DNA from: UBA7887 sp964408735
GTDB lineage: Bacteria > Pseudomonadota > Alphaproteobacteria > UBA7887
Assembly (NCBI GenBank): GCA_964408735.1
Contig: CAYPAX010000136.1
Location: 1 to 9,542, forward strand
Length of the DNA stretch: 9,542 nt
Direction: 5' to 3'
The position numbers and the translations under genes are program-made. Within the stretch, counting starts at the first letter, position 1. Each line of letters begins with the position of its first letter. The notes beneath the pieces are model-generated. The model saw nothing but the letters and a program-made list of their open reading frames with translations. It ran no database searches and had not been told where the DNA came from. This document shows, piece after piece, positions 1 through 6,178 of the stretch.

Positions 1-147
1 GCCGATTTCCGGAAATTCAGCAAGATGGATGGTCGCTGCTTCAAGTCGATCGACGATCCGAGATGCGGCAATCGGATCAGATTGAGCAATGTAATTGAAG
101 ATATCCAAGAGGTCCTGTCGCGCCTCCGACGACCATCCGATCCTCAT
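1..147 (-). CDS. ParE/RelE-type toxin, 5' part only (runs off left edge)
   Basis: Reading the minus strand from an ATG at 147 gives 49 open codons to the window edge. The translation starts MRIGWSSEARQDLLDIFNYI and continues through an IAASRIVDRLEAA-like helix to LAEFPEIG. This matches the N-terminal half of ParE/RelE-superfamily toxins: a short beta strand ending in W-S/T-x-x-A, then D-L-x-x-I-x-x-Y-I, two helices, and the L-x-x-x-P-x-x-G turn before the toxin beta sheet. The start codon overlaps the stop of the upstream antitoxin gene by ATGA, the usual coupling in such pairs. ParE members poison DNA gyrase and RelE members cleave mRNA at the ribosome. The discriminating C-terminal residues lie outside the window, so the target cannot be read. 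Truncation here is the window edge, not proven gene damage. Confidence 0.82.
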   Translation of the reverse strand, partial: MRIGWSSEARQDLLDIFNYIAQSDPIAASRIVDRLEAATIHLAEFPEIG

Positions 148-398
148 TCAGCGGCGGGCCGAGCCTTAGCAGCGATCAGAGCCCGCAATTCTGCCATCAT
201 GTCTTCATGTGAAATGACTTCACCGGCTTCCAGCGCCCGAATGCCTATACGAATTTCTTCGATCTCGCCTTCCTGAAATTCGACATAGGAGCGAAGGGCC
301 TGTTCGGCGATTTCTTCGCATGTCATGCCTTGAGGCTCGGCAAGAGCCTCAAGCCTCGCTAAAACATCAGGATCAATTGTGACTGATTTCTTTCTCAT
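144..398 (-). CDS. ParD/CopG-like ribbon-helix-helix antitoxin
   Basis: This 84-residue protein starts MRKKSVTIDPDVLARLEALA, the strand-then-helix of a ribbon-helix-helix DNA-binding domain. A second helix, TCEEIAEQALRSYVEF, follows at residues 25-40. The C-terminal part (about 47-75) contains IRIGIRALEAGEVISHEDMM, which resembles the toxin-binding tail of ParD-type antitoxins. It is expected to form a dimer, bind its own promoter and neutralise the toxin encoded directly downstream with a 4-nt overlap. The ATG at 398 has no clear Shine-Dalgarno sequence. Only 31 nt separate it from the end of the aldo/keto reductase remnant, so its promoter may reach into that remnant or the gene may be read from upstream. 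Family assignment is firm; target specificity is unknown. Confidence 0.85.
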   Translation of the reverse strand: MRKKSVTIDPDVLARLEALAEPQGMTCEEIAEQALRSYVEFQEGEIEEIRIGIRALEAGEVISHEDMMAELRALIAAKARPAAE

Positions 399-429
399 AA
401 TGCAAATAGGATACGCCCAATCTTGGCGA

Positions 430-1430
430 TTATCCAGCTCCCACAGGCCGCCCCATCAGCGGGTATTCGGGATCGGTGTAGCCCGGCGAGGACGGGTGGC
501 CCGCCGGCACCAGTCCGGCGATCAGCGCCTCGTCCTCGGTGGTCCAGGCGTGCTCGACACTCCCGAGATAATCATTCATGTGGGAGATGGTTCGCGGGCC
601 GACGATGGTTGCGGTAACTAACGGGTTGGCCAGCACCCAGTTGATGGCGTAGTGCACCGGGCTCATGCCGCGCTTCTTGGCGTGGGCGACCACCTTCTCG
701 GCGATCTGCAACGATTCCTCACGAAACTCGGTCTGCATCATGCGCTTGTCGGCACGGCCCGCGCGGGTGCCCTTGCGCGGTACCGCACCGGCGGCGTATT
801 TGCCGGTCAGCACACCACGCGCCACCGGGCTGTAGGGCACCACACCCATGTCGTAATGCGCGCAGGCCTCCAGCACCTCCACCTCGGGCATGCGGTTGAG
901 CGCGTTGTAATAGGGCTGGCTGACGATGGGCCGCGGTGCGCCCATGGCATCGCACAGGCGCGCCACGTCGGCATGGCGCCAGGCGCGGAAATTGGAGAGG
1001 CCGAAGCCCCGGAGCTTGCCGGCACGAATGGCCGTGGCCACAGCGTCGATCGCCTCTTCCGTCGCCACAGAGCGGTCGTCGCGGTGGAAATAGAGGATGT
1101 CCACATGGTCGAGCCCGAGCCGCTTGAGGCTGGCATCGAGCCCGTCAGTGATCCAGCGCCGCGACAGGCCGCGCATGTTCGGGTTGCTGGCATGCATGGG
1201 CTGGGCGACTTTCGTGGCCAGCACCCAATGCTCCCGGCTGGCCTTGATGGCGCGGCCGATCACGCGCTCTGACTTGCCGGCGTTGTAGGCATCCAATTGA
1301 TGCCGGCATCGCGCGACATGTCGATGATGCGCCGCGAGGCCTTCTCGTCGGTCGGCCCTCCGAACATCATGGTGCCGAGGCAAAGGCGGGAAACGGTCAG
1401 GCCGGAACGCCCGATATTACGTGTTTGCAT
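430..1430 (-). pseudogene. Aldo/keto reductase gene broken by an approx. 13-nt deletion
   Basis: Aldo/keto reductases are NAD(P)H-dependent carbonyl reductases with a TIM-barrel fold. From the ATG at 1430 (AGGG lies 7 nt upstream) the first 45 residues are typical, MQTRNIGRSGLTVSRLCLGT then MMFGG and an I-I-D-M helix ending at AGIN. After N45 (codon 1298-1296) the frame is lost, and the original frame stops at 1262-1260 after 56 codons. The family sequence resumes in another frame at about 1293 with DAYNAGKSE and continues 287 codons to the TAA at 430. The family has about five residues (F-I-D-T-A) between these points but only two bases are present, a net loss of about 13 nt. The lost segment includes the catalytic Asp. 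The catalytic Tyr (DAY), Lys (LATK) and His (YFHRDD) codons survive. Restored length would be about 337 residues, normal for the family. The intact 3' frame can only start at a weak internal codon such as the TTG at 1383, giving a non-native N terminus. It is last in the acyl-CoA operon, 10 nt after the hydrolase. A sequencing or assembly error is the alternative. Confidence 0.85.
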
Positions 1431-1440
1431 GAAAATATCC

Positions 1441-2316
1441 CTAGTCCGCCAAGAAGTCTCTGACGAGCGCCACGAAATCCTCGGTGCGGTCGTGATGGGC
1501 CCAATGCCCGGCGCCTTCGAAATTCACCACGCGCGCGTCCTGGAAACGTCCGGCGCGGCCGTCGGCTTCCGGATCGCTGGCCCAGCTCTCCGTGCCCTGC
1601 ACATGCAACACCGGGCAGGTGATGCGCTCCCACAAGCCCGACACCTGCGCCTCGTTGAGACCGGTTTGCGGAAAGACGCGCACATAATTGTCGAACTTCC
1701 AGGAGAAGCTGCCGTCCTCGTTCTGGTTGACGCCATGAACGGTGAGATGGCGCGCCTGCTCGGGCGAGAGGTGGGGGTTCTCCGCCTGCATGCGCTGCCA
1801 GGCTTCCTCGACGCTGGCATAGCGCCGCGGCAGCCGGCCGGAGATCTTGCGCATGACGTCGACCCATTTTCGCAAGCGCTCGTCGAGGGGGTGTTCCATG
1901 GCCTCGTCGATCACCCGCTTGGATGGCCCCAGGCCCTCGATCGAAACCAGCCGCGTCACGTTCTCCGGATAGAGGCCGGCATAGCGCAGACATATCATGC
2001 CGCCGAGGGAATGGCTGAGAATGCGCACCGGAGTCAGCTTGGTCTGATGCAGCAGTTGGGCGATATCGTAGACGTAGTCGGTCAGCTCGTAGGTGCCGCC
2101 GATCATCCACTGGGAATCGCCATGGCCGCGCAGATCGGGCGCGATGATGTGGTAGTCGTCGCGCAAGGCCTGGGCTACCCAGTCCCAGTTGCGGCAATGG
2201 TCGCGCCCGCCATGCACCATCAGCAGCGGCGGCGCGTCCTCGTTGCCCCAATCGACGTAATGCAGGCGCAGCCGCTGGGAGACGTAACTGTGCGAGGTGG
2301 GTCCGGGATTTTGCAC
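1441..2316 (-). CDS. Alpha/beta hydrolase (esterase or C-C/CoA-ester hydrolase type)
   Basis: The protein has the classic alpha/beta hydrolase order. Numbered from the longest frame (TTG at 2340) it shows an HGG oxyanion-hole motif near 43, the strand-turn APDLRGHGDS near 67-76, the nucleophile elbow SHSLGG with Ser111, a helical cap (about 140-235), and GAGHWAHHD with catalytic His279. Asp256 after the penultimate strand is the likely acid. There is no signal peptide, so it should be cytoplasmic. I prefer the GTG at 2316 (291 aa): AGGAG lies 10 nt upstream and it starts 16 nt after the stop of the hydratase gene. The TTG at 2340 overlaps that gene and has no better ribosome site. The substrate cannot be read. 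Its place behind a CoA-transferase, dehydrogenase and hydratase suggests hydrolysis of a pathway ester, thioester or 1,3-dicarbonyl, which is inference. Confidence 0.85.
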   Translation of the reverse strand: MQNPGPTSHSYVSQRLRLHYVDWGNEDAPPLLMVHGGRDHCRNWDWVAQALRDDYHIIAPDLRGHGDSQWMIGGTYELTDYVYDIAQLLHQTKLTPVRILSHSLGGMICLRYAGLYPENVTRLVSIEGLGPSKRVIDEAMEHPLDERLRKWVDVMRKISGRLPRRYASVEEAWQRMQAENPHLSPEQARHLTVHGVNQNEDGSFSWKFDNYVRVFPQTGLNEAQVSGLWERITCPVLHVQGTESWASDPEADGRAGRFQDARVVNFEGAGHWAHHDRTEDFVALVRDFLAD

Positions 2317-2332
2317 GGCCAGCGCTCTCCTC

Positions 2333-3172
2333 TCAGGCAAAGGTCAGATCGGCCCGCATGGCCATGGCACCGTCAGCATCGACAGCCCAGGCCGAACCGC
2401 CACCATTGCCGTCGGCGGCGCCCTCGACGGTCAATGTCCGGCCGGCATAGACCGGGCGCATGGCCCGGAATTGCACACCGGATAGCCTGCGCTCCGGCGC
2501 CTCGCGCGCGACAAGGTCGAGCAGCAGGCTCGCGGTCAGCGGGCCATGCACGATCAGGCCCTCGTAGCCCTCGGTGCCGGTGACATAGGGATGATCGTAG
2601 TGGATGCGGTGGCCGTTGAAGGTCACGGCGGAATAGCGGAACAGCATCACCTCGTCGGGCACCAGCGCGCGTTGCCACTGTTTTTCCGTCGGCGGCGCCT
2701 GGATCGGCGGTGGCGGAGCGCCGGGCTCAGCGGGCGCGCGATAGACGATGTCATGCCATTCCTCCAGCGCCACATCGCCGCCGGACACATAACGATGGCG
2801 CACCGTGACGAAAGCCAGCGCGCCGGCGCGCCCGGTCTTCTCCTCCACCGATATGATCTCGGACTCGCGCCGCGCCTTCTTGCCGATGACCAACGGGCGG
2901 TGAAAAACCAGCCTGTTGCCGGCCCACATGCGCCGTGGCAAGGGCACCGGCGGCAAGAACTCGCCGCGCGCCTCGTGACCGTCCGCGCCCAGCGCCGACT
3001 GCGGCGCGATATCGGGAAAATACATCCAGTGCCAGCCCGGCGGCAGGGCATCGCCCTGGCCCGGCGCGGTGTCGTAATCGAGCGCGGCCGCCATCCCGCG
3101 CGCCTGGAATGGCGCGATCAGATCCTCGGTAATGCGGGTGCGGCCCACCCAGTCGGTCAGCGCCTCACTCAT
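2333..3172 (-). CDS. MaoC/FAS1-like double hot-dog acyl-CoA dehydratase (mesaconyl-C4-CoA hydratase/Htd2-like)
   Basis: This 279-residue protein has the two-half layout of MaoC/FAS1-like dehydratases. The N-terminal half (about 5-145) contains GWHWMYF at 46-52 and MWAGNRLVFHRPL at 82-94. The C-terminal hot-dog half carries the conserved block RYSAVTFNGHRIHYDHPYVT (179-198) and LIVHGPLTASLLLDL (206-220). The HRIHYD element is typical of the family that includes fungal/mycobacterial 3-hydroxyacyl dehydratases and mesaconyl-C4-CoA hydratase. The expected reaction is reversible hydration of an alpha-beta unsaturated acyl-CoA, fitting its place after an acyl-CoA dehydrogenase. Its ATG at 3172 overlaps the CoA-transferase stop by ATGA, indicating translational coupling. 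A Pro/Ala linker (146-162) separates the halves. The mesaconyl/itaconyl specificity is a family analogy, not shown by the sequence. Confidence 0.85.
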   Translation of the reverse strand: MSEALTDWVGRTRITEDLIAPFQARGMAAALDYDTAPGQGDALPPGWHWMYFPDIAPQSALGADGHEARGEFLPPVPLPRRMWAGNRLVFHRPLVIGKKARRESEIISVEEKTGRAGALAFVTVRHRYVSGGDVALEEWHDIVYRAPAEPGAPPPPIQAPPTEKQWQRALVPDEVMLFRYSAVTFNGHRIHYDHPYVTGTEGYEGLIVHGPLTASLLLDLVAREAPERRLSGVQFRAMRPVYAGRTLTVEGAADGNGGGSAWAVDADGAMAMRADLTFA

Positions 3173-4302
3173 GCTGCAAACTCCTTGCGTATGGCTTGCG
3201 AATGCTCGCCCACCGCCGGCACAGGCCGATATGTGGTGTCGTCCGCCAGGTCGATCAGGGCCGGCGCGATCACACCCACCGTGCCATTCGGCACCGGGCT
3301 TTCGATCGTCCGCAATTGCGGGTGTGCCGCCAGATCGGCCACGTCGTTGAGTGCGCCGCAGGCAATGCGCGCCTGGCGCAGACGGTCCATGAGTGCCTGG
3401 CGGTCGAAAGTGGCAAAATGCGCTGCGACGATGCCGTCCAGCACCTCGCGGTTGGCGACGCGATGGACGGGGCTGTCAAAACGTGGGTCGGTGGCCAAGT
3501 CGGGTTGCTCCAGCACCGCCTCGCAGAGCATATGCCACTCGCGCTCGTTCTGGATCGAGATCAGCACCTGCTTGCCATCCTTGGTGCCATAGGCGCCATA
3601 GGGCGCGACCGAAGGATGCGAAAGCCCGGCTCTCGGCGGCGCTGCCCCGCCATACACCTGATAGAGGTAGGGCACTGACATCCAGTCCGCCATGCCGTCG
3701 AACAGCGACACCTGCAGGCCGCGGCCACGGCCGGTGCGCTCACGCGCATACAAGGCCCGATAGATGCCGGCGAGCGCGTTCATGCCTGCCGCAATATCGC
3801 AGACCGAGACGCCGACACGTCCTGGCGCCTCAGGGATTCCCGTGACCGAGCACAAGCCCGTCTCTGCCTGCACCAGCAGGTCGTAGGCCTTCATGTCCCG
3901 GTAGGGCCCGTCCTCGCCATAGCCCGAGATGTCACAGGTGATGAGGCGCGGATTGGCCTCGCGCATGGCCTCGGCTCCAACGCCCGCGCGCTCTGCCGCG
4001 CCAGGGACGAGATTCTGAATATATATATCAGCGTTCTTTAATATTCTTTTTAAAACAGCAATATCATCAGGATTTTTTATGTTTAACGTCAACGATTCCT
4101 TGCCGCGATTGAGCCAGACGAAATAGGCGCTTTCGCCATCTACCACATGGTCGTAGTTGCGCGCGAAATCGCCTTCCGTGCGCTCGATCTTGATGACGCG
4201 GGCACCGGCATCGGCGAGCCGTGACGAGCACAGCGGCGCAGCCACCGCCTGTTCGAGGGCGACGACGAGGATACCGTCGAGAGGGGGGGCTTCGGCGGTC
4301 AT
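3169..4302 (-). CDS. Class III CoA-transferase, CaiB/BaiF family
   Basis: This 377-residue protein is a near full-length family III CoA-transferase; members usually have about 390-400 residues. The N terminus has the expected ILVVALEQAVAAPLCSSRLA and then DAGARVIKIER (31-41), which normally binds CoA. GDFAR (44-48), FVWLNRGKESLTLNIK (61-76) and QNLVPGAAERAG (96-107) follow the family. The catalytic Asp that carries the acyl anhydride is Asp141 in AYDLLVQAETGL. It moves CoA from a donor thioester to a free acid, so it is probably the activation step of this operon. It starts 7 nt after the acyl-CoA dehydrogenase stop and overlaps the hydratase start by 4 nt. Bases 4011-4090 (residues about 71-97) are only 25% GC, with TTA, ATA and AGA codons unlike the rest of the gene, yet they encode a normal family segment. 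Confidence 0.93.
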   Translation of the reverse strand: MTAEAPPLDGILVVALEQAVAAPLCSSRLADAGARVIKIERTEGDFARNYDHVVDGESAYFVWLNRGKESLTLNIKNPDDIAVLKRILKNADIYIQNLVPGAAERAGVGAEAMREANPRLITCDISGYGEDGPYRDMKAYDLLVQAETGLCSVTGIPEAPGRVGVSVCDIAAGMNALAGIYRALYARERTGRGRGLQVSLFDGMADWMSVPYLYQVYGGAAPPRAGLSHPSVAPYGAYGTKDGKQVLISIQNEREWHMLCEAVLEQPDLATDPRFDSPVHRVANREVLDGIVAAHFATFDRQALMDRLRQARIACGALNDVADLAAHPQLRTIESPVPNGTVGVIAPALIDLADDTTYRPVPAVGEHSQAIRKEFAA

Positions 4303-4309
4303 GGATTGC

Positions 4310-5509
4310 TCAATAAGACCGTGGCATGCCGAGCACCTTATGCCCGATATAGGCGAGAATCATGTTGGTGGAAATCGGTGCGATCTGATAGAGCCGCGCC
4401 TCGCGATATTTGCGCTCGATATCGTATTCCTCGGCAAAACCGAATCCGCCATGGGTCTGCAGGCAGGCTTCGGCGGCGGCCCAAGAGGCTTCCGAGGCCA
4501 GCAGCTTGGCGGTATTGGCCTCGGGCCCGCAGGGCTTGCCCGCTTCGAACAGGGCCGCGGCCTTGCGCACCATCATCTCAGCGGCCTGCAATTGTGCCCA
4601 GGCGCGCGCGATGGGGAACTGCACGCCCTGGTTCTTGCCGATCGGCCCGCCGAAAACCTCGCGCTCGCTGGCATAGGCGCTGGCCTTGTCGATAAAGAAG
4701 CGCGCATCGCCAAGGCTTTCCGAGGAAATCAGAATGCGCTCGGCGTTCATGCCGTCGAGAATGTAGTCGAAGCCGCGCCCTTCCTCGCCGATCAGGCTGT
4801 CGGCGGGAATATGCAGGTCGTCGAAGAAGAGTTCGGTGGTGGCGTGGTTGATCATGGTGCGGATGGGCCGAATGGTGAGCCCCTCGCCGACGGCGTTGCG
4901 CATATCGACGAGAAACACCGACAGGCCGTCGCGCCGCGATTTGACCTCTTCGCGCGGCGTGGTGCGCGCCAGCAGCACCATCAGGTCCGAATGTTCCGTG
5001 CGGCTGATCCAGACCTTCTGGCCGTTGACCAGATAGCCATTGCCCTCATGCACCGCCGTGGTGCGCAGGCTGGTGGTATCGGAGCCCGTGGTCGGCTCGG
5101 TGACGGCAAACGCCTGCAAACGCAGGGCGCCTGAGGCGATGCCGGGCAGATACTCTTGTTTCTGCGCCTTGGACCCGTGCTTGAGCACCGTGCCCATGGT
5201 GTACATCTGGGCATGACAGGCAGCGCCGTTGCAGCCGGCCTGGTGAATCTCCTCCAGCACCGCACCGGCCGCCGATATGGGCAGGCCGCTGCCGCCGTAT
5301 TCCTCCGGTATAAGGGCCGCCAGATAGCCGGCCTCCGTCAGAGCCGTAACGAATTCGGTCGGATAAGCGCGCTCTCGATCGAGCGCACGCCAATATTCGC
5401 CAGGAAAACTCTGGCAAAGCGCCCGCACGCCTTCGCGAATCTCAGGGTAGGTCTCGCCGATCGGGACCGTTACGCCCTCGCCGGCACTCGCTTCCACACC
5501 GTCCATCAT
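4310..5509 (-). CDS. Acyl-CoA dehydrogenase, IVD/LCAD-type catalytic base
   Basis: This FAD-dependent acyl-CoA dehydrogenase introduces an alpha-beta double bond and passes electrons to ETF. Counting from the ATG at 5509 (399 aa), the N-terminal helical domain covers about 20-130. The middle beta domain has the FAD/substrate signature FAVTEPTTGSDTTSLRTTA (134-152) and VNGQKVWISRTEHSDL (161-176). The C-terminal helical domain has QTHGGFGFAEEYDIERKYRE (351-370). The medium-chain type base at the E-G-T site is absent (YQIAPISTN instead). Glu257 in MNAERIL aligns with the base used by isovaleryl- and long-chain enzymes, so the enzyme should still be active. The frame is open to an ATG at 5596, but that start overlaps the promoter and the upstream terminator, and the extra residues do not look like this family. 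The ATGs at 5509 and 5506 are preferred, with AGGCGAG just upstream. It is the first gene of the five-gene operon. Confidence 0.93.
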   Translation of the reverse strand: MMDGVEASAGEGVTVPIGETYPEIREGVRALCQSFPGEYWRALDRERAYPTEFVTALTEAGYLAALIPEEYGGSGLPISAAGAVLEEIHQAGCNGAACHAQMYTMGTVLKHGSKAQKQEYLPGIASGALRLQAFAVTEPTTGSDTTSLRTTAVHEGNGYLVNGQKVWISRTEHSDLMVLLARTTPREEVKSRRDGLSVFLVDMRNAVGEGLTIRPIRTMINHATTELFFDDLHIPADSLIGEEGRGFDYILDGMNAERILISSESLGDARFFIDKASAYASEREVFGGPIGKNQGVQFPIARAWAQLQAAEMMVRKAAALFEAGKPCGPEANTAKLLASEASWAAAEACLQTHGGFGFAEEYDIERKYREARLYQIAPISTNMILAYIGHKVLGMPRSY

Positions 5510-5542
5510 GCTCGCCTGTCGCGTTATGCTTTTCGCAGTCGC

Positions 5543-5571
5543 AACATATCGGCCCGTAGAAAGGCTCACAA
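5543..5571 (-). promoter_or_regulatory. Probable sigma70-type promoter of the acyl-CoA operon
   Basis: On the minus strand TTGTGA (5571-5566) and TATGTT (5548-5543) are separated by exactly 17 nt, with 4 of 6 matches to each consensus hexamer. The predicted start near 5536 gives a leader of about 27 nt to the ATG at 5509. It sits immediately behind the terminator of the upstream small gene, where a new promoter is needed. No operator palindrome is obvious in it. Confidence 0.5.
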
Positions 5572-5575
5572 GCGA

Positions 5576-5602
5576 GCAAAGAAAAAGGGGCCACATGGCC
5601 CC
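5576..5602 (-). terminator. Rho-independent terminator of the small acidic protein gene
   Basis: The minus strand reads GGGGCCATGTGGCCCC (5602-5587), a perfect GC-rich inverted repeat (6-bp stem with a 4-nt loop), followed directly by TTTTTCTTT. It begins 26 nt after the stop codon at 5629. It separates the small gene from the acyl-CoA operon that starts on the same strand shortly afterwards. Confidence 0.85.
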
Positions 5603-5628
5603 ATCGGATGTCCGGTGTGCGCGACTAA

Positions 5629-5907
5629 TCAGACAAGAATGTCGATCTGCGACCCACGCTCCCCTTCCGGCCGGGTGGAGTCGGTCTCGTCAGTCTCGGC
5701 GACTTGCGCCGGCGCCGTAGGCTCTTCCTGCGTTGTGCCGTCTGCCCCGATAACCGCCAGATCGGTGTCCGAAGCGGCCGCCGGGTTGGCTGTGGTGCTC
5801 TCAACCTCATCGTTCTCTTCGCGCGTCGTCTCCTGCGCGACCTGAGTCTGCACCGGCGCTGACACCGCAGCCCCTGCAAACGCCGTTGAAGTCTGATTGA
5901 TTTCCAT
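5629..5907 (-). CDS. Small acidic protein of unknown function, next to the flagellar cluster
   Basis: I do not recognise this 92-residue protein with certainty. It is rich in Ala, Thr, Glu, Asp and Pro, has no membrane segment or Cys, and is probably disordered. It starts MEINQTSTAFAGAAVSAPVQ and ends GSQIDILV. Reality is supported by three things: the minus-strand AGAGG 9 nt before the ATG at 5907, a strong terminator right after the stop, and a coding-like Ala/Glu/Thr composition. It is divergent from fliK. The short MEI/MDI start and the C-terminal IDI-V ending recall small putative motility proteins of the YjfB type, and FliK in this window ends similarly (GVDISV). A role in flagellar secretion or motility is only a guess. 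An overlapping 109-codon frame (5625-5954) is Arg-rich and looks like a shadow. Confidence 0.6.
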   Translation of the reverse strand: MEINQTSTAFAGAAVSAPVQTQVAQETTREENDEVESTTANPAAASDTDLAVIGADGTTQEEPTAPAQVAETDETDSTRPEGERGSQIDILV

Positions 5908-5970
5908 GCCGTCCCGCCTCTTCCGACTGATCTACCGGGTAAGGATATGGTCACTATAGCCGATCCGGAC

Positions 5971-5986
5971 AGTGACGAGGATCACA
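5971..5986. promoter_or_regulatory. CRP/FNR-like palindrome in the divergent intergenic region
   Basis: AGTGACGAGGATCACA contains GTGA-N6-TCAC with one further matching flank base, 9 of 10 positions of the CRP half-sites TGTGA/TCACA. It lies 64 nt upstream of the small gene's start codon and about 120 nt upstream of the sigma54 promoter of fliK. A minus-strand TATAGT (5958-5953) nearby could be a -10 element without a good -35. Chance occurrence is possible. Confidence 0.35.
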
Positions 5987-6108
5987 AATTGTCGTGTCGG
6001 GCAGAAATTACCGACTTTGGGCGCAAATCCTGCCGGGCAACCCGCTCCCGACCGGCGCCGTTAAGGAACTCTTTACTATTTTTCAACGCCCTAGCCCCAC
6101 GCAGGGGT

Positions 6109-6123
6109 TGGCCCGGTCCTTGC
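6109..6123 (+). promoter_or_regulatory. Sigma54 (-24/-12) promoter of fliK
   Basis: TTGGCCCGGTCCTTGCC carries the invariant GG (6110-6111) and GC (6122-6123) exactly 10 nt apart, matching the consensus TGGCAC-N5-TTGC closely. Transcription should start near 6134. Flagellar middle and late genes of many alphaproteobacteria use sigma54 with an FlbD/NtrC-type activator. The AT-rich stretch at 6061-6090 could hold a bending-protein (IHF) site, but the best match (TTTCAACGCCCTA, 6081-6093) is imperfect. Confidence 0.75.
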
Positions 6124-6178
6124 CAGGATGGGGAACCGGCAGTCCGGCAAGATCGCAACCGTATGGAAACGCACGACA

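Noticed and set aside
399..429. Possible promoter for the toxin-antitoxin pair (TATCCT near 408-413)
   Set aside because: No acceptable -35 at the right distance and it would leave almost no leader; not separable from chance.
1297..2583. Long plus-strand open frame of 428 codons opposite the hydrolase and hydratase genes
   Set aside because: It is antisense to two clear enzyme genes, has no family motifs and reflects the GC-rich codon pattern of the other strand.
2546..3592. Plus-strand open frame of 348 codons opposite hydratase and CoA-transferase
   Set aside because: Antisense shadow; Arg/Ala/His-rich low-information protein with no recognisable domain.
4157..5134. Plus-strand open frame of 325 codons opposite the acyl-CoA dehydrogenase
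   Set aside because: Antisense shadow of a strongly conserved enzyme gene.
5625..5954. 109-codon minus-strand frame overlapping the small acidic protein gene
   Set aside because: Arg/Ser-rich composition typical of a frame-shifted shadow; the 92-codon frame has the better ribosome site and a more plausible protein.
6050..6075. Minus-strand sigma28-like match (TAAAGAGT-N11-GCCGGTCG)
   Set aside because: Spacing fits but the -10 half matches only about 5 of 8 bases and it lies about 140 nt upstream of the small gene; too weak to annotate.
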